DNA of 5,874 nt from NCBI GenBank assembly GCA_030598645.1, contig JAUVPN010000181.1, positions 1 to 5,874 on the forward strand, read 5' to 3'. Shown here one piece after another: positions 1 to 5,466 of this stretch. The stretch comes from Hyphomicrobium sp. GTDB taxonomy: Bacteria; Pseudomonadota; Alphaproteobacteria; Rhizobiales; Hyphomicrobiaceae. The position numbers and the translations under genes were made by a program. How positions within the stretch are numbered: the stretch's first letter is position 1; every line of letters starts with the position of its first letter. The notes under the pieces are model-generated. The model was not told the origin of the DNA. It searched no databases and was given only the letters and a program-made list of their open reading frames with translations.

Positions 1-619
1 GGCTTGACACGGCCAGATCAAGGTCAGCACAGCCAAAAACGATATCGCAAACCGCTCCTGAACCTGACAGCCCGCTCCTCACCCGTACGTCAGCCGAGGC
101 GTATCCACCTTTGAAGTAAGCAAGCCAATCATGCCACGCGTAGCCAACACGGGCTGTAGCTGTGAAGAGTTCGCTGACCTTCGTGTCCAGGGTCGTCTGG
201 CCAGCCCAGTCCGCGCTTAAAATCTCGACGATCTCGACTTCATTCGCGAACGACGACCTGGCGGAACCCTTAAGATCACCTCCGCTCAACGTTACTTCTG
301 CACCCAGCACCAATTGGTCAAACTGACGCTGCAAGCCAATTTGACCACCGCCCAACCAGGCATCTAATTCGGTGCTGCCACTATTGGATGCGCCGAGGAA
401 ATCCAATGCAGATCTTAGCTCTTCCGGGTCTGTTCCCGTCAATTGAGCATCTGCGTCGGCCCAGCCATATCCGGCATGGCCGCCTATGTAGAGACCAGAC
501 CAACTAACGGGTGGAGATAATGCGAAACCTTTGCCCGCAGGCTCGTACCCGTCCGCGGCGACGGCGTGGCTCAAGACCGACGTCGCGATCATTGCAATGA
601 AAAACCCATATCTCGACAT
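1..619 (-). CDS. Outer-membrane beta-barrel (porin-family, Omp25/RopB-like) protein, 3' end off the window
   Basis: This is an open frame of 206 codons from an ATG at 619-617 to the left edge, so the C-terminus is missing. Residues 1-21 form a signal peptide: a hydrophobic stretch FFIAMIATSVL, then AVA before the cut at about A21/A22. Residues 40-53 read WSGLYIGGHAGYGW, the hallmark first strand of alphaproteobacterial Omp25/RopB-type 8-strand barrels. Residues 155-174 (TARVGYAWHDWLAYFKGGYA) match the later paired-strand motif of the family. The mature protein should sit in the outer membrane as a structural or surface barrel; no enzymatic role is expected. The start is supported by a strong purine-rich Shine-Dalgarno (GGGGGGAG) about 4 nt upstream. 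An internal ATG at codon 10 falls inside the signal peptide and is less likely. The family call rests on motifs and is confident; the exact paralogue and role are not known. Confidence 0.9.
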   Translation of the reverse strand, partial: MSRYGFFIAMIATSVLSHAVAADGYEPAGKGFALSPPVSWSGLYIGGHAGYGWADADAQLTGTDPEELRSALDFLGASNSGSTELDAWLGGGQIGLQRQFDQLVLGAEVTLSGGDLKGSARSSFANEVEIVEILSADWAGQTTLDTKVSELFTATARVGYAWHDWLAYFKGGYASADVRVRSGLSGSGAVCDIVFGCADLDLAVSS

Positions 620-1313
620 AGACTCCCCCCGCCGAAAACCCTCTGAATGGATGCTGTGCCGACCGCTCCACCGCTACGAAAAGCTTGAAGCGTCCCCATC
701 TGACTGCGACCTTGAGCGCTGCGAATCGGCACTCAAATGAGGCAAGCGCTCCTTACTCAAAGCGGGGAGTTCCTCCCACTCGGTTCGGGCTATAATGCTT
801 GAATAACGTTCTTTGCTCGGCAGTCAGCAAGTCGCCGTTGCCTCATTGCCACGTCGCAGCAATGTTGGACAGGAAACGCGTGTTTAGAGGTGATCCATCC
901 ACCAACACTTGGTCTAAGAATTGGGGGATTTGGCAATTTTCACTGTTCTTGCGCTGCAGGACGAATCAGGTGTGAGTGTCTCGTGTAGATGACCGCAATA
1001 CGGGGGACGTGACCATGACTATTGTCTACGAATGGCACTCGTCGGGTTTTCAGACTTTCGTTCGGCCGATCGACGCGTGCGATAGCGGCTTCACCCGATC
1101 CAACCCGAGCAACTGCGTTTGGATTGTTCCAGGTACGGTCGATCCGGCTCAAGCCTAAATTCAAACCCTGAGCGCGCTTACCAGTAGACGCGGAAATCGC
1201 GGCCTTCTCGTCGGAGCCATATCAGTTTCGAAGTTAGAATTCACGGCTTCATGCAGGAAAGGGCTTGATAGGCGTATTCAGATCCCGCACCAGCTCAATA
1301 CTTAGGCAGCGAG
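620..1313. other. Gene-poor stretch with no recognisable gene
   Basis: About 690 bases between the porin start and the first palindromic repeat hold nothing I can name. The minus-strand part next to 619 must contain the porin promoter and leader, but I see no convincing -35/-10 pair. One minus-strand tract (965 down to 753) is open except for a single TGA at 843-845 and ends GGTPRFE-stop. A shorter one ends REGRDFRVYW-stop at 1178-1180. Both read like possible tails of decayed genes, but I recognise neither family. The small frames on either strand at about 940-1164 overlap each other, lack ribosome-binding sites and have no motif. Treat this as intergenic or relic DNA. Confidence 0.5.
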
Positions 1314-1348
1314 GGCCGCGATGTCCGCTGAGTGCCAAAAGCGGACAT
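1314..1348 (-). repeat. Palindromic repeat copy D (hairpin h1 only)
   Basis: A 9-bp perfect inverted repeat, ATGTCCGCT (1321-1329) and AGCGGACAT (1340-1348), encloses a 10-nt loop. On the minus strand it contains CGCTTTTGGCAC and is followed by a GGCC-rich edge (1314-1319). This is the same order as hairpin h1 of the full copy at 5347-5374. It lies 8 nt past the stop codon of the 71-aa gene, so it would form a hairpin at that transcript's 3' end. No T-run follows, so it is not a classical terminator. Hairpins h2 and h3 of the full unit are absent here. Confidence 0.8.
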
Positions 1349-1356
1349 TGCGTGTC

Positions 1357-1572
1357 CTAGCTCGATCTTCTCCACCAGCGTTCTACCGCCACGCCGGCCC
1401 AGATGGCCTCGACGATTCCAAACGGCCAAGCACCTTGGAGAAAGCCATAAAGAGAGGCGAGGAGGCATGCTCCTGCAAAGGCAAGGACGTACCAGGGGGA
1501 CCAGTCTTCAAGCGCGTAAAACACCAGCATTGCAGTGACGGCAAGCAGCCCAAATAGTGTAAGACTGTCCAT
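1357..1572 (-). CDS. Small predicted inner-membrane protein (71 aa), conserved-hypothetical type
   Basis: The frame gives a 71-residue protein from the ATG at 1572-1570. It is mostly hydrophobic, with one segment at about residues 2-17 (DSLTLFGLLAVTAMLVFY), a short EDWSPW turn, a second hydrophobic segment (YVLAFAGACLLASLYGFL), then QGAWPFGIVEAIWAGVAVERWW and a basic, Trp-rich tail. Two, possibly three, membrane spans are likely. The sequence resembles small membrane proteins I recall as uncharacterised in Rhizobiales, which usually begin MDSLTLFG-like; no biochemical role is known to me. The frame stays open upstream to another ATG at 1638, but those 22 extra residues are polar and look non-family, so I prefer 1572. 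No strong Shine-Dalgarno is visible. It stands alone, with no operon partner. Confidence 0.7.
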   Translation of the reverse strand: MDSLTLFGLLAVTAMLVFYALEDWSPWYVLAFAGACLLASLYGFLQGAWPFGIVEAIWAGVAVERWWRRSS

Positions 1573-1679
1573 ACTCAACACGCGGTCCAGGCGGGACGCC
1601 GACAAACGAGTCGACTTTGCCGCACCAAAAGATACCAACGGTATAGCGACGCATCATCGCTCTTCCAAGCTGATAACGA

Positions 1680-1707
1680 GAAAAGAAAAAGCCCCGATGG
1701 CAACGGG
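1680..1707 (-). terminator. Weak rho-independent terminator-like hairpin (minus strand)
   Basis: On the minus strand CCCG (1707-1704), a 7-nt loop and CGGG (1696-1693) are followed by GC and a T-rich run TTTTTCTTTT. The stem has only 4 bp plus one possible G-T pair, and no recognised gene ends just upstream of it, so its role is doubtful. Confidence 0.3.
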
Positions 1708-1787
1708 AGTAGCCAACCGGGCGAGGGAAACGCTCTTGGAGATCTCAAATTCCGGACTGATGCAACGGCCATAGCTCTGGCATCGTA

Positions 1788-1862
1788 ATGTCCGCTTTGA
1801 CCCCCATACCGGACATGCGGCCTGCGCACTGGGATGTCCCTAAGTGCCAAAAGCGAGCACTT
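1788..1862 (-). repeat. Palindromic repeat copy C (hairpins h1 + h2)
   Basis: Read on the minus strand, the segment has h1 at 1862-1834 (core CGCTTTTGGCACTTAG, then GGACAT, with a 1-nt deletion relative to the full copy). A spacer containing AGGCCGC follows, then h2 at 1816-1788 (ATGTCCGG … AAAGCGGACAT, loop rich in G). This is the same order, orientation and junction motif as the full copy at 5347-5420, though its stems are more degraded, so it looks like an older copy. h3 is absent. Confidence 0.75.
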
Positions 1863-2061
1863 GGCTTACTTTCAAGCCTTGCCGCCGGCCCGGTGACGGC
1901 TGTGGGGTGCCTTTTGTCCGATCGCCTTCGCCTTACTTTTCTCCAAGAACACCATCGACGCATAAACGGTCAGGCGCTTTATCTAGGGATGTCGTGCCTG
2001 GCAACCCATCCCGGACGTCAATTCTCCAGAGTACACGACCAGCTGCATCCATGTTACTCAA

Positions 2062-2079
2062 GGGTCGGCTGACCGACCC
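2062..2079. repeat. Perfect 7-bp inverted repeat with 4-nt loop
   Basis: GGGTCGG (2062-2068), CTGA, CCGACCC (2073-2079) forms a stable GC-rich hairpin about 110 bases upstream of the transporter start. There is no T-run on either side, so it is not a classical terminator. It could be an operator or a leader structure, or it could be chance in high-GC DNA. Confidence 0.5.
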
Positions 2080-2112
2080 GAACGCGCTGCAACCGCCGCA
2101 CAACCTTGTCAG

Positions 2113-2145
2113 TTGAAATTGCAGGCGCGCGGAACCGCCTATAGA
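2113..2145 (+). promoter_or_regulatory. Poor promoter candidate for the corA-like gene
   Basis: TTGAAA at 2113-2118 and CCTATA/TATAGA at 2138-2145 could serve as -35 and -10 elements about 40-70 bases before the start at 2187. The spacing (19-21 nt) is longer than ideal. It is listed only as the best available candidate. Confidence 0.25.
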
Positions 2146-2186
2146 GTCAGCGATGACTGCGGTGCCGAGCGCTGATGGAGTGCGCC

Positions 2187-3892
2187 ATGGTCAACCAGGA
2201 ACCGCAATCGGCAGGCACTCCCGGAACCGGCGACAACGCGGGCTTGTCGGCCTCCCATTCAGGGCGCGTTGTTCGACAGTTTCGGCAGGTTCTTCTCTGG
2301 CCCCTGGAATTGACGCTGTTCCAACACGAAGCGCAAATCCGGAGGCGCCATTGGGATTTGCTCACCGCAAATCCTGGCGTGAAATCCCTTTGGACCGAGG
2401 TTAACGACGAGTTCCCGATTGATCCAGGCTCGTTGCAGGAGCGCCATTATCGCGAGTTCGCGACCTTTCTCCCCCATGTGCAACGCTTGCTCTATCGGGC
2501 ACCTGATACGAGGTCGGGCGGGTCCGAATACAAATAATCGCCGGTACGGGTGTTCCGCCGCCACGATATTGCACAGGTGCGCATGACCCTGAGCGAGGGT
2601 ACGAACTCACATTTGTTCAGCGTCGCTCGCGTGGACCTACACTTCTTCGATGGTGTCAATGTCGTGATCCTCGCCATCGAAATCGAGGCGCGAGATCTAA
2701 CCGTCGAATGTGTTCAGGAGGTCATGTATCGGTTTGGTCGGGCCTATCCTTTGGGCTGGAACGAGACCGGCAACGCGTCGCACTGCCCCGAGAGGGTGGA
2801 ATGGCTCGATCGGGATGGCCGCGTCCTGGCCATCTCCGATTACGAGCGTCGAGAGAAGTTCTTGAGTTCCGTTTGCCGCCATAGGGTACCAGCAATTGCC
2901 GGGCATTGGGAGTTTCTGCTGGCACCTCTGACCGTGAGCCACAGCGAGGTGACAGGACCGCTGAGATATCGATTGGGCGCGCATCAGCGTATGCCCATCA
3001 TGGCCTATCTTGCTGTCGACGATCCCCAGAGCCTCACGCCGAACGACCACATCCGTCTTGGATGTGTGCTGCCCCTGGTGACCCAGCGGCCTCTCCCTAT
3101 GCGTCGTCCTTTCTGAAGGACTTTGACAGTCGATACTGCTACGACCGTTTCCACGATCCCGCCCGCACTGACGACTGGATCGACACACGCATCATGTGCT
3201 GTGGCCACGCCTTTGTGATGGTCGGCGATGCACGCCAGCCCTTTTTTGTTGATCCAGAACGAGGCGTGTTAGCTCAGTTCCGCCATCAGCTTTTCCTCCT
3301 CGGCTTGATGGCACACTTCCATCGCGCGGCCCTCCTCATGCTTTCGGATCGGCTCGTGCGGTCCATGAGCCGGTTCGACATCGAGCGGCCGGCAACCCAC
3401 CAGCGCTTCCAAACCGATATCCAGGAGACAGTCGAAATTTTCCTGCGCTTCTCACATCGGTACTGGTTCTCCGACGTAACGGACCAAGCAGTGCCGCGCG
3501 ATCTATTTCGCATGTCGTCCGACCACCTCGCCACCACGCGCCTCTACACCATCGTGCGCGAGGAGCTGCAGGACATGAGCCGATACCTCGACAGCGAAAT
3601 ACTGCGACGGACCTCGTGGACGATCGTGCGACTCACCGTCGTCGCCATTCTCAGCCTAATTGGCACAACGGTCACCGGATTCTTCGGCATGAACCTTATT
3701 GATGAAACGCAAGCCCCGCTCGCCTACAAGGCGTTCTTTTTCGTACTTATCGCCACTTTAGTTATTGCGTTGAGTGTTTACACGATCATGAAGGCAAGCC
3801 GACTTGCCGATTTCCTCGATGCTCTTGGCGATGAGCGCTACTCATGGCGTCATAAGCTGCGAGCCTTCTTCGCAGTTTGGGCGAGGCGCTAG
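2187..3892 (+). pseudogene. CorA-family Mg2+/divalent-cation transporter, broken by an internal stop and a frameshift
   Basis: Repaired, this reads as a protein of about 568 residues. A long soluble N-terminal part (RVVRQFRQVLLWPLEL…RHYREFATFLPHVQRLLY, then VDLHFFDGVNVVILAIEIEA, YRFGRAYPLGW, LAVDDP) is followed by a helical bundle (GVLAQFRHQLFLLGLMAHFHRAALLMLSDRL). TM1 lies at about residues 481-503, ending in GMN (3686-3694), and TM2 at about 516-535. GMN after TM1 is the CorA selectivity signature. The N-terminal part is much longer than in classical CorA (about 316 aa), fitting a long alphaproteobacterial subfamily. Two lesions break it: TAA at 2535-2537 (codon 117) with the same frame resuming, and loss of about 1 nt near 3068/3069, where HIRLGCV must continue as APGDP…FDSRYCYDR. 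I chose ATG 2187 because GGAG lies 6 nt upstream; ATG 2175 is the alternative. The homologous frame is clear; the loss of function is inferred. Confidence 0.88.
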
Positions 3893-3967
3893 GGCAGGCA
3901 TCGTGCGGCACACGCTGGCGGCGGGATCTTTTTGGCGCCGGCTTCTCATGGGCGGGTAGGGCTTGGT

Positions 3968-4056
3968 GATGTCCGCTTTGGGTCAAAAGCAGACATTTGA
4001 GGGCGCGTCAGGGATGTCCGCTTTGCCCCCGGAAGCGGACATTCTCAGATGCGGCC
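3968..4056 (-). repeat. Palindromic repeat copy A (hairpins h2 + h3)
   Basis: Read on the minus strand from 4056, the copy begins GGCCGC, then TCTGAGAATG. Hairpin h2 has perfect 10-bp arms ATGTCCGCTT/AAGCGGACAT (4042-4033 with 4023-4014). A spacer follows, then h3 (3996-3969, ATGTCTGCTTTTGACCCAAAGCGGACAT). It aligns gap-free over 89 bases with 5378-5466 on the plus strand, with about 75 positions matching by eye. It is therefore a second copy in the opposite orientation. Its inner boundary coincides with the point where the nucleotidyltransferase remnant loses homology. It lies about 75 nt past the corA-like stop. Confidence 0.88.
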
Positions 4057-4158
4057 GCGCGCCCGGCTGCCAAAGATGAAGACCTTGGGCAAGGGCATTT
4101 GATCGGCCCAGTCGGCCAGCACGTTGGCGAGATGGCGAAGAGACTAATCCGGCGCCAT
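4045..4158 (-). pseudogene. Minimal nucleotidyltransferase (MNT-type) N-terminal remnant
   Basis: Starting at ATG 4158-4156 the frame reads MAPD, a TAG stop (4146-4144), then SLRHLANVLADW, ADQMPLPKVFIFGSRARG and RI-stop. The segment LPKVFIFGSRARG is the start of the nucleotidyltransferase fold, whose G-S-x-x-R-G loop binds the nucleotide phosphates. Intact relatives continue with a D-x-D metal site, which is missing. The remnant ends at GGC-CGC (4056-4051), the first bases of repeat copy A. The ATG lies 21 nt after the 130-aa gene's stop, with AGG just upstream, so it was probably the third gene of the same minus-strand cassette. Known MNT proteins often pair with a HEPN partner as toxin-antitoxin modules; no HEPN gene is visible here. 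The short length limits confidence. Confidence 0.6.
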
Positions 4159-4179
4159 CACGGCCTACAATTCGGCGCC

Positions 4180-4572
4180 TCAATGGACATTGCCGCCGCT
4201 AGATGGCCCGTTTTGCTTCATAGGATTACCGTGTTCATCGATGATGCCGAGCTCCTTGGCCTGGGCGATGGCTAAGGCGAGCCTCTGCTGAAGCTGTTCA
4301 TCTGTGACCCCATCGAACTCGTTGACCGTCATATCCACGCTCGACGAGGCAAGCCTTGGATGCACGTAAGGCGCAGCAGCCTTCGCGGCATCAAGACGAC
4401 GCTCAGGCGTCTCCGCTTGGTCGCGCATCACCTCAAGCATGTACGCGAGCGGATCGAGACCAGATGCTTTGATCTCAGCTTCGCGCGCGACTGATGCCTT
4501 GTTGCGCGTGCCCCGCTTTCTGCCCCTGCCTGGCGTCTTGGCACAGCCTGGTTTTCGACCTCGTCTAGCCAT
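4180..4572 (-). CDS. Phage/island hypothetical protein, terminase-small-subunit-like (130 aa)
   Basis: The protein has a very basic N-terminus (RRGRKPGCAKTPGRGRKRGTRNKASVAREAEI, about residues 3-34). A helical core follows: LDPLAYMLEVMRD (39-51), then TPERRLDAAKAAAPYVHPRLAS (55-76), and an acidic-to-helical tail (EFDGVTDEQLQQRLALAIAQAKELGI). The core pattern of PLxYMLxVMRD, then ERRxxAAxAAAPYVHPRL, is one I associate with small proteins next to phage terminase genes. Such proteins may bind DNA as small-subunit-like factors. No large terminase follows. It starts 12 nt after the stop of the 74-aa gene, and its ribosome-binding AGGA lies at that stop, so the two are probably translationally coupled. 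Coding evidence is good; the function is tentative. Confidence 0.72.
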   Translation of the reverse strand: MARRGRKPGCAKTPGRGRKRGTRNKASVAREAEIKASGLDPLAYMLEVMRDQAETPERRLDAAKAAAPYVHPRLASSSVDMTVNEFDGVTDEQLQQRLALAIAQAKELGIIDEHGNPMKQNGPSSGGNVH

Positions 4573-4584
4573 TCCTGCTTTTTC

Positions 4585-4809
4585 CTATTGTTTTCCTACT
4601 TCAGGAAATTCCTCGCTTGCTTGCTCGCGCGCGGCAGCCCAACGGGCACGCGCTTTCTGTGAGGCGTCGCGTGCCCGAGCTGCCTCTGCTTTAATGCAGG
4701 GAATGCAGCGGCTCAGCCGGCTGCTGCCAGGGCGGGTTCGATGGGCGCATTCAACGCAAAGATCATTAGGTCGGGTCGTTCTGACTCGCGCCTTAAGTGA
4801 TTGAGACAC
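4585..4809 (-). CDS. Small CxxC/CxxC putative zinc-binding protein (about 74 aa)
   Basis: This sits directly upstream of the terminase-like gene. From a GTG at 4809-4807 it reads MSQSLKARVRTTRPNDLCVECAHRTR, then SRLSRCIPCIKAEAARARDA and a long Ala/Arg/Glu helix to EVGKQ. Two CxxC knuckles (CVEC, CIPC) about 14 residues apart suggest one zinc-ribbon-like site; the alanine-arginine helix may bind nucleic acid or pack on the partner. The frame stays open upstream through the tRNA remnant to 5037, but that part encodes only tRNA antisense and integrase-shadow sequence. There is no internal ATG after 5029, so GTG 4809 is my best guess, without a clear Shine-Dalgarno. I do not recognise a named family. 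Confidence 0.55.
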   Translation of the reverse strand: MSQSLKARVRTTRPNDLCVECAHRTRPGSSRLSRCIPCIKAEAARARDASQKARARWAAAREQASEEFPEVGKQ

Positions 4810-4866
4810 AATGGCATCAACGTGGCGCGAACTGTCAGAATGGCCCTTGATAACGTTGGGCTGGGT

Positions 4867-4916
4867 CCGGACTTTGATTCCGCCATGCGGAGGTTCGAAT
4901 CCTCCCGCCCCAGCCG
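4867..4916 (+). tRNA. 3' half of tRNA-Gln (anticodon TTG): partial copy, likely integration attachment site
   Basis: From the 5' side of the anticodon stem to the 3' end the sequence matches an alphaproteobacterial tRNA-Gln. It has anticodon arm CCGGA-CTTTGAT-TCCGC with anticodon TTG at 4874-4876, variable loop CATGC, a perfect T arm GGAGG-TTCGAAT-CCTCC (4889-4905), acceptor strand CGCCCCA and discriminator G at 4913. CCG follows instead of CCA. The expected 5' acceptor TGGGGCG and D arm are absent: the spaced position (4841-4847) reads TGGCCCT, and the D-stem positions do not pair. One anticodon-stem pair is also broken (C27-C43). This is therefore not a working tRNA. The 3'-half duplication next to an integrase is the standard scar of tRNA-targeted integration, with the core spanning anticodon stem to 3' end. 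Confidence 0.85.
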
Positions 4917-4942
4917 ATTGCTTCAGCGAGTTAGCTGAGCGC

Positions 4943-5218
4943 CTAAGTTCGAATGCCGCTTTCGCGGGAGTTTTGCGGGAGGCGCCCTGCAGCGCACCCC
5001 GCAAGACGACGTTCGGGCTGCTTTCCATCAGGATCACACACGCTGTTTGCAGCCTCGAACAGTCGTGAGAGTTCGGCCGCCGAGTAGCGTGTCGTGATCC
5101 GACCCGACCGATGGCCGAGAAGGTCCTGTCGATCCTCGAAGTTCACACCGGTCGCCCTCAAGCGACGGCCGAATGTATGTTTGAGGTCGTGAACATGGAC
5201 GTGAGGCAGCCCTGCTAG
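4943..5218 (-). pseudogene. Tyrosine recombinase (phage-type integrase), C-terminal fragment
   Basis: The frame reads LAGLPHVHVHDLKHTFGRRL, then RATGVNFEDRQDLLGHRSGR, ITTRYSAAELSRLFEAANSV and a 30-residue tail to a TAG at 4943-4945. This is the C-terminal catalytic half of a tyrosine recombinase: the box-II H-x-x-R position reads H-D-L-K (His 5189-5191, Lys 5180-5182), the LLGH histidine is present, and the nucleophile Tyr is at 5084-5086 in TTRYSAAE. Upstream the frame hits a TAG at 5219-5221 and no longer resembles an integrase, so the SAM-like N-domain and first catalytic Arg are gone. It would have catalysed strand exchange at an attachment site; the tRNA-Gln 3' end lies 26 nt beyond its stop, converging with it, as expected for an att-adjacent int gene. 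The catalytic Lys may be a subfamily trait. The fragment is inferred to be inactive. Confidence 0.85.
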
Positions 5219-5346
5219 CTATCTGGGCTTCGCATATCCGTTCTTCAGATTAACTGCTTAGAGGCCGCTGATCGGGATTTCGACGACGAGCTACCTATCA
5301 CCGAAGTCGTCAGGCTCAAGTTGCTTAGTGCCGCGGTTTCGACTGC
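5219..5346. other. Relic spacer between integrase fragment and repeat
   Basis: I recognise no gene here. On the minus strand the integrase frame continues as VVEIPISGL-stop-AVNLKNGYAKPR-stop, interrupted by two stops. This could be decayed integrase or unrelated sequence; it does not match a catalytic motif I know. Confidence 0.4.
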
Positions 5347-5466
5347 ATGCCCGCTTTTGGCACTTAGCGGACATCTAGGCCGCCTCTGAGAATGTCCGCT
5401 TTCGGAGGTAAAGCGGACATCCCCGACACACCCCGCAATGTCTGCTTCTGACCCAAAACGGAGATC
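5347..5466 (+). repeat. Palindromic repeat copy E/B: fullest unit, three hairpins h1-h2-h3
   Basis: h1 at 5347-5374 has arms ATGCCCGCT/AGCGGACAT with one mismatch and a loop including TTTGGCACTT. A junction CTAGGCCGC follows. h2 at 5392-5420 has perfect 11-bp arms ATGTCCGCTTT/AAAGCGGACAT and a 7-nt loop. After a 17-nt C-rich spacer comes h3 at 5438-5465 (ATGTCTGCTT … AAAACGGAGAT, imperfect). Copies D, C and A align as h1, h1+h2 and h2+h3 of this unit, all on the opposite strand. It holds no coding potential and no T-run. The function is unknown; the ordered hairpin array resembles REPIN-like or other non-autonomous repeats. Confidence 0.85.

Larger units (their letters stand above)
1573..2186. 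other. Long intergenic stretch, no recognisable gene
   Basis: About 610 bases separate the 71-aa membrane gene from the broken corA-like gene. All three-phase readings on both strands give short, overlapping, low-quality frames rich in Arg, Pro and Ser, typical of non-coding high-GC DNA. The stretch holds a weak minus-strand terminator-like hairpin (1680-1707), repeat copy C (1788-1862), a perfect 7-bp hairpin (2062-2079) and a poor promoter candidate just before the transporter. One minus-strand frame near 1870-1990 (…VYASMVFLEKSKAKAIGQ…) looks slightly protein-like, but I do not recognise it. Confidence 0.5.

Noticed and set aside
791..796. Perfect TATAAT as a plus-strand promoter
   Set aside because: No acceptable -35 lies 16-18 bases upstream, and no plus-strand gene follows.
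976..1158. 60-aa plus-strand frame (MSRVDDRN…)
   Set aside because: It has no ribosome-binding site, no motif, and overlaps an equally long minus-strand frame; neither is convincing.
1321..1557. Plus-strand frame beginning MSAECQKRTL
   Set aside because: Its start lies inside repeat hairpin D and it is antisense to the more credible 71-aa membrane gene. MSA-x-x-KRT-type starts are a typical artefact of this repeat.
3066..3075. Programmed ribosomal frameshift in the corA-like gene
   Set aside because: No slippery heptamer is present at the shift, and an independent in-frame stop upstream already breaks the gene.
2906..3892. Independent 328-aa CorA-like gene starting at 2906
   Set aside because: The first about 50 codons are out-of-frame translation of the upstream CorA domain; homology in this frame begins only at about 3065, so it is the 3' part of one broken gene.
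3968..4056. Repeat hairpins as rho-independent terminators or a CRISPR array
   Set aside because: No T-run follows the stems, and there are no regular repeats separated by unique spacers of constant length.
3997..4275. 92-aa plus-strand frame
   Set aside because: It begins in the repeat and is antisense to the nucleotidyltransferase remnant and the end of the 130-aa gene.
4439..4804. 121-aa plus-strand frame
   Set aside because: It is antisense to the coupled 130-aa and 74-aa genes, which have better composition and start signals.
4841..4913. Intact 73-nt tRNA-Gln
   Set aside because: Length and anticodon spacing fit, but three of seven acceptor pairs and the D stem fail, and only the 3' half matches.
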